This document shows positions 55,931-64,000 of a DNA stretch of 64,000 nucleotides, piece by piece (position 1 is the stretch's first letter; each line of letters starts with the position of its first letter). A program made the translations under genes and the position numbers. The stretch is from Burkholderiales bacterium (GTDB lineage: Bacteria > Pseudomonadota > Gammaproteobacteria > Burkholderiales > Nitrosomonadaceae), in contig JACKLR010000001.1 in assembly GCA_024235795.1 (NCBI GenBank), forward strand, positions 930,001 to 994,000. The letters run 5' to 3'. The notes below the pieces were generated by a model. That model had not been told where the DNA came from. It made no database searches and saw nothing but the letters and a program-made list of their open reading frames with translations.

Positions 55931-56154
55931 ATGACATCAGTGAATGAAACAGAATTACGTCAGTACTTACCCGAATATCTCAAACAAGTCCATGAGGGTG
56001 AGGAAATTATCATCTCTTTACAAAGAAAAACGATTGCCCACACTGTACCCGATCGTGAGGAAAACGCGCGGAAGCGGCATTGAATCGCCTAAAATCGCTG
56101 CAAGACAAGGTTATTTACGGTGACCGGATTCTACTCTTAACAGAAGTGTATTAA
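55931..56154 (+). pseudogene. Phd/YefM-family antitoxin, frameshifted; toxin gene absent
   Basis: From ATG 55931 the frame reads MTSVNETELRQYLPEYLKQV then EEIIISLQRKTIAHTVPDRE, a Phd/YefM DNA-binding domain, and stops at 56081. In the next frame, from about 56068, the expected C-terminus continues as EAALNRLKSLQDKVIYGDRI and LLLTEVY to a TAA at 56154. A single missing base near 56070 explains the break. An ATG overlaps this stop where a toxin gene would begin, but only 14 codons remain open before a stop, and the SEC-C protein gene runs in from the other side. The system is therefore a broken orphan. Confidence 0.75.
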
Positions 56155-56873
56155 TGCAAGGTTACTTGACCGCAGCATTTTTTATATTTTTTTCCTGAAC
56201 CGCAGGGACAGGGATCATTACGCCCAACTTTTGTCCGCTCGCGGCGAAAAGTTTTTTCGTGTTTGGCTAATCGTGCCGCCATTTTTCGGTGCGGCTCAAA
56301 ATAGCGGTAAGTATGCATCACGCCAGCTGACAACCCGATTAATAACTTCTCCCGAAGCGCCTCGCTGACAGGTTCTTTGTATGGCCGCATGTCAGGATCG
56401 GGATCATGCTCATGACACAGCGCAAAAATAGTTACAAATAGACCGCCATGTTCATCATTTTGCATCAGATCAAGCCAATCGGAATAGTTAAATTCCGTCC
56501 CGCGCATAAATCCTTTTGCCCAATCATTGCCGGAAAATAATTTGCCCGATTCATCGCTCAACAGAATCGGCAAAAAGACTTCCTCACTTTCCAGTCTGGA
56601 CAACACATCATTCCAAAAACGCATCACCAGTTCCATAAAGGTATTTGCTTGTTGATCGCTTTCAAAGTCTTCTTCATCCAGCAGTTCCCCACCTCCCCAT
56701 AATTCCGGTAAATAGGCACTGGGCTGCGTTGTTTCCGGCGAGCAATGCAAAGCAGAAAAAAAACCATCCAGCATTTCCAGGTTCATCGCTTTTTCTTGTT
56801 TGAAGCGATCCAAAAGCGCACTTAACTGGTCATACTCAGCTTCAGCCATTCTATTCCGACGATGCATTTTCAT
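56151..56873 (-). CDS. UPF0149/YecA-type protein with SEC-C zinc motif
   Basis: The 240-residue protein has a UPF0149-like helical region (LDGFFSALHCSPETTQPSAY; NDWAKGFMRGTEFNYSDW) and ends in the SEC-C zinc-binding motif VGRNDPCPCGSGKKYKKCCG. In SecA this motif binds SecB and ribosomes; in YecA-type proteins a link to the translocation machinery is suggested. The N-terminus MKMHRRNRMAEAEYDQ offers two nearby starts. Its 3' end overlaps the last bases of the broken antitoxin gene on the opposite strand. Confidence 0.88.
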   Translation of the reverse strand: MKMHRRNRMAEAEYDQLSALLDRFKQEKAMNLEMLDGFFSALHCSPETTQPSAYLPELWGGGELLDEEDFESDQQANTFMELVMRFWNDVLSRLESEEVFLPILLSDESGKLFSGNDWAKGFMRGTEFNYSDWLDLMQNDEHGGLFVTIFALCHEHDPDPDMRPYKEPVSEALREKLLIGLSAGVMHTYRYFEPHRKMAARLAKHEKTFRRERTKVGRNDPCPCGSGKKYKKCCGQVTLH

Positions 56874-57239
56874 AGATTATTCCTTGAATGACATTCAGTA
56901 CTCACTTCATTTTATGAATCACGCGAACACGACATTCAATCCGGCTGATATCAGTCTAACTAACACTGGATGCAATGAAAGTCCATCCAGCGTAATACCT
57001 GTTTTGATATGCTTAACGGCAACGGGGTAACCGGACAATACACCAACCAAAAAATTCTACCGGCTAACCTGGATCGCCCAGCCTGAATCGGCTTGCTGTT
57101 TTTCTCCTGCCTGTAGCTGGGTTAAAATATCGATGAAAACGGTTTTTTCTGATTTATTGATCCATTCGTTCCAAATTATTGTAGCAAACATACAGATATT
57201 TATTCCATCTGTTTTTTTAACAGGCTCAATATCGCTAAC

Positions 57240-57271
57240 AAATGACCATCCCTCAACAGGGTTGGTCATTT
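57240..57271. terminator. Strong isolated hairpin in a gene-free region
   Basis: AAATGACCA (57240-57248) and CCCT pair with AGGG and TGGTCATTT (57263-57271) across one T-T mismatch and a four-base loop, giving a 13-14 bp stem. TTTTG spans its 3' edge on the plus strand. It lies within the 742-bp interval between the SEC-C gene and ctaG, with no clear gene on either side to terminate. The rest of 56874-57240 holds nothing recognised. Confidence 0.55.
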
Positions 57272-57513
57272 TGTCATTGATATCCTTACAGTAAAAGGAA
57301 CTTTAAACCTGACAAAGCGTCTACTTTAACAACAGTTGATAAACATAATGTCAGTTGGCACACATAGTAAATCTTCCCGATCAGCTCAGTAAAAAATCAC
57401 ACCTTGCAGTATCAAACAATCATAAAGTTACCGGCACGATGGATCAATGTATTACCAACTCCACAACGTCAACAGTCTGCGAATTCAATTAAATTGAAAA
57501 AGGAAAAACATAA

Positions 57514-57600
57514 TGCAACAAAAGATGATTGTGATTTATAACCTGGAAAAATGCCCTACAGCATTTTTTCAGATCAACCAGATATTTTTAATATTTTAGC
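57514..57600 (+). other. Possible leader peptide with stem-loop upstream of ctaG
   Basis: An ATG with AAGGA eight bases upstream opens a 28-codon frame starting MQQKMIVIYNLEKCPTAFFQ. Within it AAAAATGC (57547-57554) and GCATTTTT (57561-57568) form an 8-bp stem followed by T, a terminator-like hairpin. ctaG starts 16 bp after the frame ends. It may be a regulatory leader or the remnant of an upstream cytochrome oxidase gene. Evidence is weak. Confidence 0.3.
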
Positions 57601-57615
57601 GGCGGTAATGAAACA

Positions 57616-58176
57616 ATGAGTTACAGCGATCATGAAACAGTGACAGCGCATGTCACTGAAGATAATTCAACTATGCTTAAGAAGCTGCTTTTTTTCACCG
57701 TATTGATGTTTGGTTTTAGTTACGCAATGGTTCCGATGTACGAAAAAATTTGTGAAGTGACCGGGATACGTAAACCAGTGGCGGATATGGAAATAGTTGG
57801 CACAGAAACCAAATCAGCAGATATAACGCGCGCGGTTACCATAGAATTGGATGCCAATGCGCACAGTAGGCTCTTACAGTTTAAACCACTGCAATCCAGT
57901 GTTCAAACACAGCTGGGCGAATTCATCGAAGTTACTTACGAAGTCAAAAATAACTCTAATCGGGCAATTACTGGCCAGGCTATACCAAGTTACAGCCCGC
58001 GTAATTTAGAAAAGTATTTGAAAAAAATTGAATGTTTCTGCTTTACCAAGCAAGTGATTGAGCCAAATGAAGTTAAACAGATGCCAGTGACGTTTGCTAT
58101 TGACCCTCAAATTCCTGTTGATGTTAATACTGTGACAATTTCCTATACCTTTTACATTTTGGACTCGGACACTTAA
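57616..58176 (+). CDS. ctaG: Cytochrome c oxidase assembly protein CtaG/Cox11
   Basis: The 186-residue protein has a single N-terminal membrane anchor (KKLLFFTVLMFGFSYAMVPM followed by YEKICEVTG) and a periplasmic Cox11 domain with the copper-binding CFCF motif (KIECFCFTKQ), preceded by PSYSPRNLEKYLKKIECF. It inserts CuB into subunit I of heme-copper oxidase. It normally lies between ctaD and ctaE, but here it is alone, with a ZIP gene downstream on the other strand. Confidence 0.95.
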   Translation: MSYSDHETVTAHVTEDNSTMLKKLLFFTVLMFGFSYAMVPMYEKICEVTGIRKPVADMEIVGTETKSADITRAVTIELDANAHSRLLQFKPLQSSVQTQLGEFIEVTYEVKNNSNRAITGQAIPSYSPRNLEKYLKKIECFCFTKQVIEPNEVKQMPVTFAIDPQIPVDVNTVTISYTFYILDSDT

Positions 58177-58379
58177 TTAGCCTAGGAATTTTCGGTGTGC
58201 ACTATCATATCATTTAGTAAGGCCTAAAAAATGTAGTCAGTATTAATGATTCCATTACAATGCGTCACTAAATTCATGACAATCTGCGTGCTATATTAAT
58301 TCTATCATTGAAGCTAGTTTGCTCAATCAAGAGAATCCAGGCATGCTTGGTATCGCCACGCAAAGACTCAGTACTTCAA

Positions 58380-59108
58380 CTACTTGGAGAGCACGATAAA
58401 CACAGCCACCAGGATGCCGGCACCCAGGGCGCACAGGGTATATTTGCGTTGCACTTTTTCCGCCTGCGGCAACAAATGTGTAGCACCAACGTATACCAGT
58501 GCACCTGCCGACAACGACAGGAACGCTCCGAGCAGCGGCCTGTCAATCTGACTGATAAAGGGATAGGAAACCAGCATGCCAAACGGAGTGGAAATCGAAG
58601 CGGCGAAGAAGGCAAGGATAAAAGCTTTTTTTTCACTGAAACCGCTACGCAGCAGTAGCAAATAAGTGATGATGCCTTCTGGGAATTCATGCAACACCAT
58701 ACCGGCAGTGGCCAGTATCCCGGTAAAAATACTGACGGTAAAAGTGATGGAATAAACAAGACCGTCGATAAACGAATGAAAACCGATACCGATCATAGGC
58801 ACCAGACCAATCCCATAACCGGGGTTCAGCCCCCTTTCACAAACAAAGGCAGTGATAAAGCGATTGAACAAATGCAAGAGCAAAAAACCGCAAAGCAAAT
58901 AAACTGGAGCATTTGCACTCATCTCAAAGGCCTTTGGAATAATATGCAGAAAAGATACCGAAATCAGCACCCCGGCAGCAAAGCAGACAAAATAGATGCT
59001 GTAACGTTTCCCCCATGCCTCGAAATATCGTATCGTGTAGATACCGATTGCAGTAACCAGCGCCGCCAGAGTACTGGCGCCGAACGCCGTCCAAAATGTG
59101 TTTTCCAT
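58380..59108 (-). CDS. ZIP family metal transporter
   Basis: The 242-residue protein has about eight membrane segments and the two ZIP metal-site motifs, HSFIDGLVYS in TM4 and VLHEFPEGIITYLLL in TM5. A C-terminal half with SLSAGALVYVGATHLLPQAE follows. It probably imports zinc or another divalent metal across the inner membrane. AGGAG precedes the ATG. No copy of the GCAAC-3-GTTGC palindrome found near the Fur-family gene is seen upstream. The 296-bp gap to the aminotransferase gene holds nothing recognised. Confidence 0.92.
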   Translation of the reverse strand: MENTFWTAFGASTLAALVTAIGIYTIRYFEAWGKRYSIYFVCFAAGVLISVSFLHIIPKAFEMSANAPVYLLCGFLLLHLFNRFITAFVCERGLNPGYGIGLVPMIGIGFHSFIDGLVYSITFTVSIFTGILATAGMVLHEFPEGIITYLLLLRSGFSEKKAFILAFFAASISTPFGMLVSYPFISQIDRPLLGAFLSLSAGALVYVGATHLLPQAEKVQRKYTLCALGAGILVAVFIVLSK

Positions 59109-59404
59109 GTTAACGTCTCCTATGGGATTCAGAACTTATTCTAAAGCGACAATCAGCAATCCGTTCTTATAGATATAGCATTCTGTATCTGTTTACTTTT
59201 TCCTGTCATTGATAGCAGTCTCAGCGACTTATCTCATTTCTGGTTAGAGTACAGCGGCCAGACTATACGACGACGAAAATTCTATCAACGCAACCGGCGC
59301 ATAAAGACTTGATTCGCATGACTCCTTAAACAACTTGGATTGCAATTTAACCGACTTCATCATAGGTCGAAGATTAACCTTGAAAAGAACCGCCCTCGGC
59401 CTAC

Positions 59405-60406
59405 CTAGAGTAACTCCCGCAAGACCTGTATAAAATAGGCGTTATCTGCAGGCAAAGCTGTAGTCACCCGCATAAATCCGGGTCCAAGAACTGGATCCTT
59501 CAGCGGTTTGATGTAGATTCCGCGTTCCTGAAGGCGCCCTGCCAGATCGCTCGCGTTGTATGGCGCGAAGTCAGCGAGAAAGAAATAGGTTTCTGTTGGA
59601 AAGGTTCTGATTCCCAGCTTCCGAAGCTCGGCAGCCAGATCTTCGGTCCATACACGCAGCATGACTGAGCGCTGATGAATTGTTTTTCCCTGTCGCAAGG
59701 TTGCAAGCGCCGCAGCCTGGCTTGGTCGAGCCAGCGGATAGGCGTCATTGCCAGTGTTGAGGTCATCGGCCAAAACTTCCGGAAGAATTGCGTAACCAAC
59801 GCGAAAGCCCGCCAGACTATGGGCCTTGGACAGCGTACGGGTAACCAAAAGATTTGGATATTCCGGAACCAAATGGGCGACTGTCTGACCGGCCAAACCA
59901 ATAAAGGCCTCGTCCACCAGGAACCGTGTATCAGGAAACCGCTCGAGGAGAACTGGCAAATACGTCATGTCAAAGATGCCGCCATTAGGATTGTTTGGAT
60001 TGACGATCACGGCAAGCGTAGTGCCATCCGGAATTTCCAGTTCTGCCAGGTGAAAGGTAAAATTGTTTTCAGGTTGCAACCGGGTCTCGGTATACCGTAA
60101 GGCAATTTCGGGAAAGAGGGGATAAGTTGGCGTGAGCAAATGTACACATTGACCTAACCGGTCAAAAAGTTGTCTTAGAATAAGTTCTGATCCGGCATTG
60201 ATATGAACCAATCGTTCAGGAACACCAATTTGGTCAGCAATGAATCGGCGTAACGGTTCTGAGAAAGGTTCTGTGTAATAATTGCAGTGCGGCACCTCGG
60301 CCTGAGCGGCGGCAATTGCCTCATCAATAGGCGGCAAGGGATTTTCACACAGCAGCAGTTTTATACCCTCAAATACCCCGCCACCCTTTTCAAGTATTGA
60401 TGTCAT
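59405..60406 (-). CDS. Class I/II PLP-dependent aminotransferase (HisC/CobD-like)
   Basis: The product (333 residues from the ATG at 60406, with AAGGG upstream) has the fold-type I core: NAGSELILRQLFDRLG, IVNPNNPNGGIFD, LVDEAFIGL with the PLP Asp, TRTLSKAHSLAGFRVGYAIL with the PLP-binding Lys, and FMRVTT near the end carrying the carboxylate-binding Arg. It resembles histidinol-phosphate aminotransferase and threonine-phosphate decarboxylase. No his or cob genes are adjacent, so the substrate is open. A frame starting at 60472 is longer but lacks a ribosome binding site. Confidence 0.85.
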   Translation of the reverse strand: MTSILEKGGGVFEGIKLLLCENPLPPIDEAIAAAQAEVPHCNYYTEPFSEPLRRFIADQIGVPERLVHINAGSELILRQLFDRLGQCVHLLTPTYPLFPEIALRYTETRLQPENNFTFHLAELEIPDGTTLAVIVNPNNPNGGIFDMTYLPVLLERFPDTRFLVDEAFIGLAGQTVAHLVPEYPNLLVTRTLSKAHSLAGFRVGYAILPEVLADDLNTGNDAYPLARPSQAAALATLRQGKTIHQRSVMLRVWTEDLAAELRKLGIRTFPTETYFFLADFAPYNASDLAGRLQERGIYIKPLKDPVLGPGFMRVTTALPADNAYFIQVLRELL

Positions 60407-60838
60407 AAGATACCCTTGGAACGACGTCGGTAAAGTAGTTGCGCAAACGCCAAAAAGAGAAACTGATCTCAACTCCGGACAGTTGTCTTAGGAGCCGCAT
60501 CCCCTATCATCAATCTGCCTTTGGCAGCCAATGGATCCATAATAGTCCTAATAGGGTATCGCCATCAAGAATTGATGTTTCCGGACTTTATTGTAAAACC
60601 AGGAGTATTTTGCACGATTGCTCGGTTTCAGGCGCCGATTTATACGCATTAAGTCAAAGACGCTTTTTAAGCTGTTTCAGATACTTTGGAGTCATTTCAA
60701 TTTGCAGCATTAAAACATGACACATATCGATATGCACAGATTCATGTATTTAATTCCTGCACATTTACAATTCTTATAACCTTTTTCTATACTTTCAGGA
60801 TGGCATTTCTTCGAGCTTTGTTTTGCAAGTCATTGGTA
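60407..60838. other. 432-bp interval without a recognised gene
   Basis: This lies between the aminotransferase and the TonB-receptor genes. Short frames exist on both strands, including a 93-codon one on the plus strand, but none has a ribosome binding site or a recognisable domain. A minus-strand stretch near 60500-60600 has protein-like composition interrupted by stops and may be decayed coding DNA; this is speculative. Confidence 0.4.
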
Positions 60839-62899
60839 TCAGAATGTTCCCCTAATGCCCACGACAATACCTCTGCCCGGCAAAGGCGCGACATTTTTCA
60901 GAAATGAAGTATGCACCCGCATATCCTCATCGAGCAGGTTTCTGCCCTGTAAAAATAGCGTGTGATAAGCCGATTCGCCGCGTTTGAATCGATAGCTGAG
61001 CTCCGCATTCATCAGGGTATATCCCGGCGTTTCCGTTTCCAGAACGGCGACACGATCCTGGCGCGTCACCCGGGTCACATTGAAATTCCCCTGCCAGTTA
61101 CCCTGCATATAATCCAAATCCACGCCATAGCGCTGCGGGGTGATACGTGGAATATTGCCATTGTTTTTCAGCTTGCCATGGACGATATCGGTAAACAACC
61201 GCATACTCAGCCGTTCGGGCAGCAATGCAATCCGTGCTTCTGCCTCCAGACCATAGAAATGGGCGCGCGTTTGCGCAAAATCCTGAATCAGGAATGCGCC
61301 ATCGATATCGAGTTCCCCGTTATTATTGACGCGATCAGCAAAGCCGTCACCATTGCTATCGCGACTGCTTTGAAAGATATAATTATCGATCAGGTTATAA
61401 AACAGGTTGATACGCCCGGTAATCGCGCCATCGGTTTTCTGGAACGACAGATCAAAGTTATTGGAAGTTTCTTTATTCAAATGCTGATCGCCGACAGCAA
61501 AGGTGTTGGTCGCAACATGAATGCCGTTCGCGTATAGTGCATTGAGTATGGGGGCACGCTGCCCGCGTGTTGCCGTCAGATCAATTTGGTATCCGTCAAC
61601 AAGCGCCCAGGCGCTCCCCGCCGAGACGCTGTATAAATTAAAATCGCGCGATAACAGCAAGGCATTCTGCGGATTCTGGTTGGCATGTTCAAAACGCCCC
61701 CCGACTTCGAACATCCAGCGCCGCCATTGATACTGCTCAAGCGCAAATAATCCGACCGAGTGCGATATTGTGGGTGGCACAAATGCTTCTTCGCCTTTCG
61801 CCGAGAAATCCTGATACTGGAACTGTGCGCCCAACACACCTTGCAAATTGGTCATCGGCGCATGCAACAACTCGAACCGTCCGTCAACCTCATCGTTTTT
61901 CAGTCGCGTCCCGATCTCACCATTGCCTTCCAGTTCATCATGCTGGTAATCATTATAATTGACACGCATTTTTAGTTGCTGAAAGCCCTTGACCGGATCA
62001 TCCAGTTCACCGGCAAGACCATAGCGCGTTTGTCCCATATCTATCTTCGCACCTTCCGGCCCCGGAATCCCATAAAAATTCTCAAGATGGGTAACCGATA
62101 AACCAACATAGCCCAGCTCTCCAATATAAGAACTGCCGACAGAAACATTGCTGGAATCGATAGCACTGTTTCTGACCACACCCAGTCCACTGTCAGGATT
62201 AGCCGGATCTGCACGCCCGGGAATTTTTATATCGTCGGTTTTTCTTTTTGCGCCTTCGATGTTCCACGAAATCTGTCCCCGGCTGCCCGAGGCGCTGAAT
62301 ATTCCCGAACGCTCCTCCATTGCCGAGTTAAAACGCCCTTCAAAATGACCTTGCGCTGATTTATACATGCGATCAGGAATCCGGTCGTTGATCACATTCA
62401 CAACGCCATTCGACGTACCGCTACCGTAAAGCAGCGTCGCCGGGCCGCGTAGAATTTCGATCCGCGAGGCATTGAGTGTCTCCGTTGCAACCGCATGATC
62501 CGGACTGATCACCGAAAGATCGCCCATCCCGACACCGCTTTCCAGTATCCGTATGCGTGAACTGTCTTGACCGCGGATAATCGGACGGCTGGCGCCAGGC
62601 CCAAAACTGCTCGAAGAAATACCCAGCTCACGTGACAACATATCGCCCAAACCGGCCTCCCGGTTTCGGCGCAAATCGTTCTCAAGAATTACTTTTTCGG
62701 GCTTAATCCAATACGGCTCAGACTGTTGATTTACCGGCGCGGTCACGACTACGCCAGGCAACTCGGTTACATCAGCCGGTTTTTGCGCCAGGACCGCAGG
62801 AATATCCGGCAGAGCAAGTCCTAACAGCAAAACAAGCAGTTTCGGCATAGAATTCTTGCCATGCACGGCGGTTATATCCGGTTTATGTCTTAAGTGCAT
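60839..62899 (-). CDS. TonB-dependent outer-membrane receptor, ZnuD-like
   Basis: The 686-residue protein has a signal peptide best seen from MPKLLVLLLGLALPDIPAVL (ATG at 62848; 62899 is the longest start). A plug domain follows (LSRELGISSSSFGPGASRPI; RIRILESGVGMGDLSVISPD; ILRGPATLLYGSGTSNGVVN), then a 22-strand-type barrel ending in GIVVGIRGTF with terminal Phe. Plug sequence and length resemble zinc receptor ZnuD. The His-rich loop seen in some ZnuD proteins is not evident. A palindrome at 62935-62951 matches one before the Fur-family gene, supporting a zinc-regulated role. Confidence 0.88.
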   Translation of the reverse strand: MHLRHKPDITAVHGKNSMPKLLVLLLGLALPDIPAVLAQKPADVTELPGVVVTAPVNQQSEPYWIKPEKVILENDLRRNREAGLGDMLSRELGISSSSFGPGASRPIIRGQDSSRIRILESGVGMGDLSVISPDHAVATETLNASRIEILRGPATLLYGSGTSNGVVNVINDRIPDRMYKSAQGHFEGRFNSAMEERSGIFSASGSRGQISWNIEGAKRKTDDIKIPGRADPANPDSGLGVVRNSAIDSSNVSVGSSYIGELGYVGLSVTHLENFYGIPGPEGAKIDMGQTRYGLAGELDDPVKGFQQLKMRVNYNDYQHDELEGNGEIGTRLKNDEVDGRFELLHAPMTNLQGVLGAQFQYQDFSAKGEEAFVPPTISHSVGLFALEQYQWRRWMFEVGGRFEHANQNPQNALLLSRDFNLYSVSAGSAWALVDGYQIDLTATRGQRAPILNALYANGIHVATNTFAVGDQHLNKETSNNFDLSFQKTDGAITGRINLFYNLIDNYIFQSSRDSNGDGFADRVNNNGELDIDGAFLIQDFAQTRAHFYGLEAEARIALLPERLSMRLFTDIVHGKLKNNGNIPRITPQRYGVDLDYMQGNWQGNFNVTRVTRQDRVAVLETETPGYTLMNAELSYRFKRGESAYHTLFLQGRNLLDEDMRVHTSFLKNVAPLPGRGIVVGIRGTF

Positions 62900-62934
62900 G
62901 GATTAAAATCGATCATCAAAAAGTCCAAGAAATT

Positions 62935-62951
62935 ATGCAACTGTGTTGCAT
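62935..62951. promoter_or_regulatory. Candidate Zur operator upstream of the TonB receptor gene
   Basis: ATGCAAC-TGT-GTTGCAT is a perfect 7-bp inverted repeat with a 3-bp centre, 36 bp before the longest receptor start. The core GCAAC-3 bp-GTTGC recurs at 63539-63551 before the Fur-family gene. Shared sites at the regulator and a metal receptor gene suggest a Zur-type box. Confidence 0.6.
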
Positions 62952-63091
62952 TTATAATGCCGTCAACCGGAAAAATCTATTGCTCAATCTATTAGTGTTA
63001 GCGAATTAGAATTGAACAATCCGCCAGGGAAAAACAAAATACAAATAATCGGGCCGCTCGTTATCGCCGCCTGGCGTCAAATGCCGCTTCC

Positions 63092-63514
63092 TCAAACGCA
63101 TTGTGCACATAGCCCTTTGACTGTTAATTCTATAGTCTGGAACTGATAGCCGGTTGGCAAAGTCATATGGCGTCCTGATGGCAAGTCTTCCAAGCATACA
63201 ACCTTTGCACATTTCGTACATTTAAAGTGTGCATGCTGACGGGAATAAGCGGCATGGTTGACATGAAATCGCCACACCCGGTCGTCACTGGTAATCTTGT
63301 GAATCAGACCTCTGTCCGCAAGCCACTGTAATACACGATAGAGCGTTACACGGTCCGGCTGCTGGCCAGGCAGGCGTTCTTCAATTTCACGGTGCGTAAT
63401 TGCCTGCTCTTCTGCCAGCAATAGCGCAAGAATTCTCACCCGGCCTTCAGTTGCACGGCCGCCTTCCTTACGGATCAGTTCTTCCGCTGTACTTTGGTAT
63501 GTGTTCGACATCAT
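63092..63514 (-). CDS. Fur-family transcriptional regulator, probably Zur
   Basis: From ATG 63514 the protein is 140 residues. It has the Fur winged helix (about 10-80, ITHREIEERLPGQQPDRVTL then YRVLQWLADRGLIHKITS) and a C-terminal domain with HAHFKCTKCAKVVCLED and CAQC, the structural zinc Cys4 site. The neighbouring ZnuD-like receptor gene and the shared palindrome point to a zinc sensor (Zur) rather than iron Fur. A GTG start at 63553 would place the palindrome inside the coding region, so the ATG is preferred. Confidence 0.88.
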   Translation of the reverse strand: MMSNTYQSTAEELIRKEGGRATEGRVRILALLLAEEQAITHREIEERLPGQQPDRVTLYRVLQWLADRGLIHKITSDDRVWRFHVNHAAYSRQHAHFKCTKCAKVVCLEDLPSGRHMTLPTGYQFQTIELTVKGLCAQCV

Positions 63515-63538
63515 GATCAAGTGAACAATTTCGTTATC

Positions 63539-63551
63539 GCAACTCAGTTGC
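63539..63551. promoter_or_regulatory. Candidate Zur operator upstream of the Fur-family gene
   Basis: GCAAC-TCA-GTTGC (63539-63551, extended by one base on one side) has the same arms and 3-bp spacing as the perfect palindrome at 62935-62951. It is 25 bp before the regulator ATG, a position suited to autorepression. Confidence 0.55.
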
Positions 63552-63629
63552 ACAAATTGTAATTATTTTCCAGTCAATATGCAATGTCCGGACTTTATAC
63601 GGCAAATCATTTTACTGGACAGACAGAGC

Positions 63630-64000
63630 TTACAATAAAACCCCGCATTCTGCAGATTGACTAACGGCAGCGTGCACAATATCCCGTCCCAGCAGGCGTT
63701 TTGACAATCTGGACAATCGCTTATTTTGACGAAAATCGCGAAGAGTCATACCGTTTCCAAACAAATCGATAAATTTTCCACTTTCCTTGTCCATCAATTG
63801 TTCTCGCAAGTAACTCTCTTGAGTAAATCCGAGTGCCAGCGTATTGTTCTGGGATGACACATTGTGTCCATAAATTACCGTAACCAGCTTGTTTAACCCC
63901 ACGCGATTAAATGCGTAATCCAGCACCAGCAAGGTTGCTTCCAGGCCAATGCCGCGGGCATGATCAGCAGAATCCGGCAATCCAATTTGAAATTCCGCTC
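63630..64000 (-). CDS. GNAT family acetyltransferase, C-terminal part (cut by window edge)
   Basis: The frame runs off the right edge (in-frame AEFQIG before LPDSADHARGIGLEATLLVL). RGIGLEATLLVLDYAFNRVG is the acetyl-CoA-binding loop and helix of RimJ/RimL-type GNAT proteins, followed by LNKLVTVIYGHNVSSQNN and LALGFTQESYLREQ. The substrate cannot be told. It lies 77 bp upstream of the Fur-family gene's operator on the same strand. Confidence 0.8.
   Translation of the reverse strand, partial: AEFQIGLPDSADHARGIGLEATLLVLDYAFNRVGLNKLVTVIYGHNVSSQNNTLALGFTQESYLREQLMDKESGKFIDLFGNGMTLRDFRQNKRLSRLSKRLLGRDIVHAAVSQSAECGVLL

Noticed and set aside
57057..57269. 70-codon minus-strand frame starting MTNPVEGW
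   Set aside because: Its start codon lies inside the strong hairpin at 57240-57271, there is no ribosome binding site, and the sequence resembles no known domain.
60439..60720. 93-codon plus-strand frame in the gap before the TonB receptor gene
   Set aside because: No recognisable domain or ribosome binding site; composition looks non-coding.

Overview
The window is chromosomal DNA of an ammonia-oxidising betaproteobacterium of the Nitrosomonas type. The diagnostic evidence is a complete hydroxylamine-oxidation cluster (octaheme hydroxylamine oxidoreductase haoA, haoB, tetraheme cytochrome c554 cycA, quinone-linked tetraheme cytochrome cM552 cycB) beside ordinary betaproteobacterial housekeeping operons. 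The first 53 kb is dense, conserved and mostly syntenic. The last 11 kb is looser and carries a dead insertion sequence, a broken antitoxin gene and metal-homeostasis genes.

Layout: 1-1158 (minus) pcm (cut by the window edge) and surE. 1311-9118 (minus) the translation operon thrS-infC-rpmI-rplT-pheS-pheT-ihfA-merR-like, then tRNA-Pro. 9241-14564 (minus) the hao cluster followed by an unrecognised seven-helix membrane protein. 14856-28700 (minus) the block tRNA-Tyr, tRNA-Gly, tRNA-Thr, tuf, tRNA-Trp, secE, nusG, rplK, rplA, rplJ, rplL, rpoB, rpoC, with a good sigma70-type promoter just before tRNA-Tyr. 28831-32046 (minus) a peptide-type ABC binding protein and one permease. 32254-33039 (plus) fabI. 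33106-38562 (minus) ppiD, two tRNAs, hupB, gpsA, an SH3 protein, secB, grxC and a rhodanese. 38921-43379 (plus) gpmA, envC-like, ctpA, moeB-like. 43441-45139 (minus) two methyltransferases that together make glycine betaine from glycine. 45319-49819 (plus) ribF, ileS, lspA. 49823-51141 (minus) three small envelope genes. 51282-51432 a MITE-like element. 51561-53382 (plus) a class II aldolase and mtnA (methylthioadenosine salvage). 53538-54585 a dead IS1595-type element. 54637-64000 a DUF819 permease, a frameshifted Phd/YefM antitoxin, a SEC-C protein, ctaG, a ZIP transporter, a HisC-like aminotransferase, a ZnuD-like TonB receptor, a Fur/Zur-type regulator and a cut GNAT gene.

How the genes work together: HAO oxidises hydroxylamine in the periplasm, c554 accepts the electrons, and membrane-anchored cM552 passes them to the quinone pool. 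Both cytochromes end in long runs of Asp encoded by GAT/GAC repeats, an unusual feature here. The betaine methyltransferases suggest tolerance of high salt. A shared palindrome (GCAAC-3 bp-GTTGC) in front of both the Fur-family gene and the TonB receptor gene points to a small zinc regulon.

No CRISPR array, prophage, replication origin or clear novel multi-gene defence system was seen. The most unusual items are the Asp tails and stem-loop cluster of the hao region, the AUA start of infC, the 151-bp MITE, the transposase with two in-frame TGA codons, and the orphan antitoxin with an intact operator. Coordinates and motifs were read by eye. Family assignments rest on recognised motifs and have not been checked against a database.
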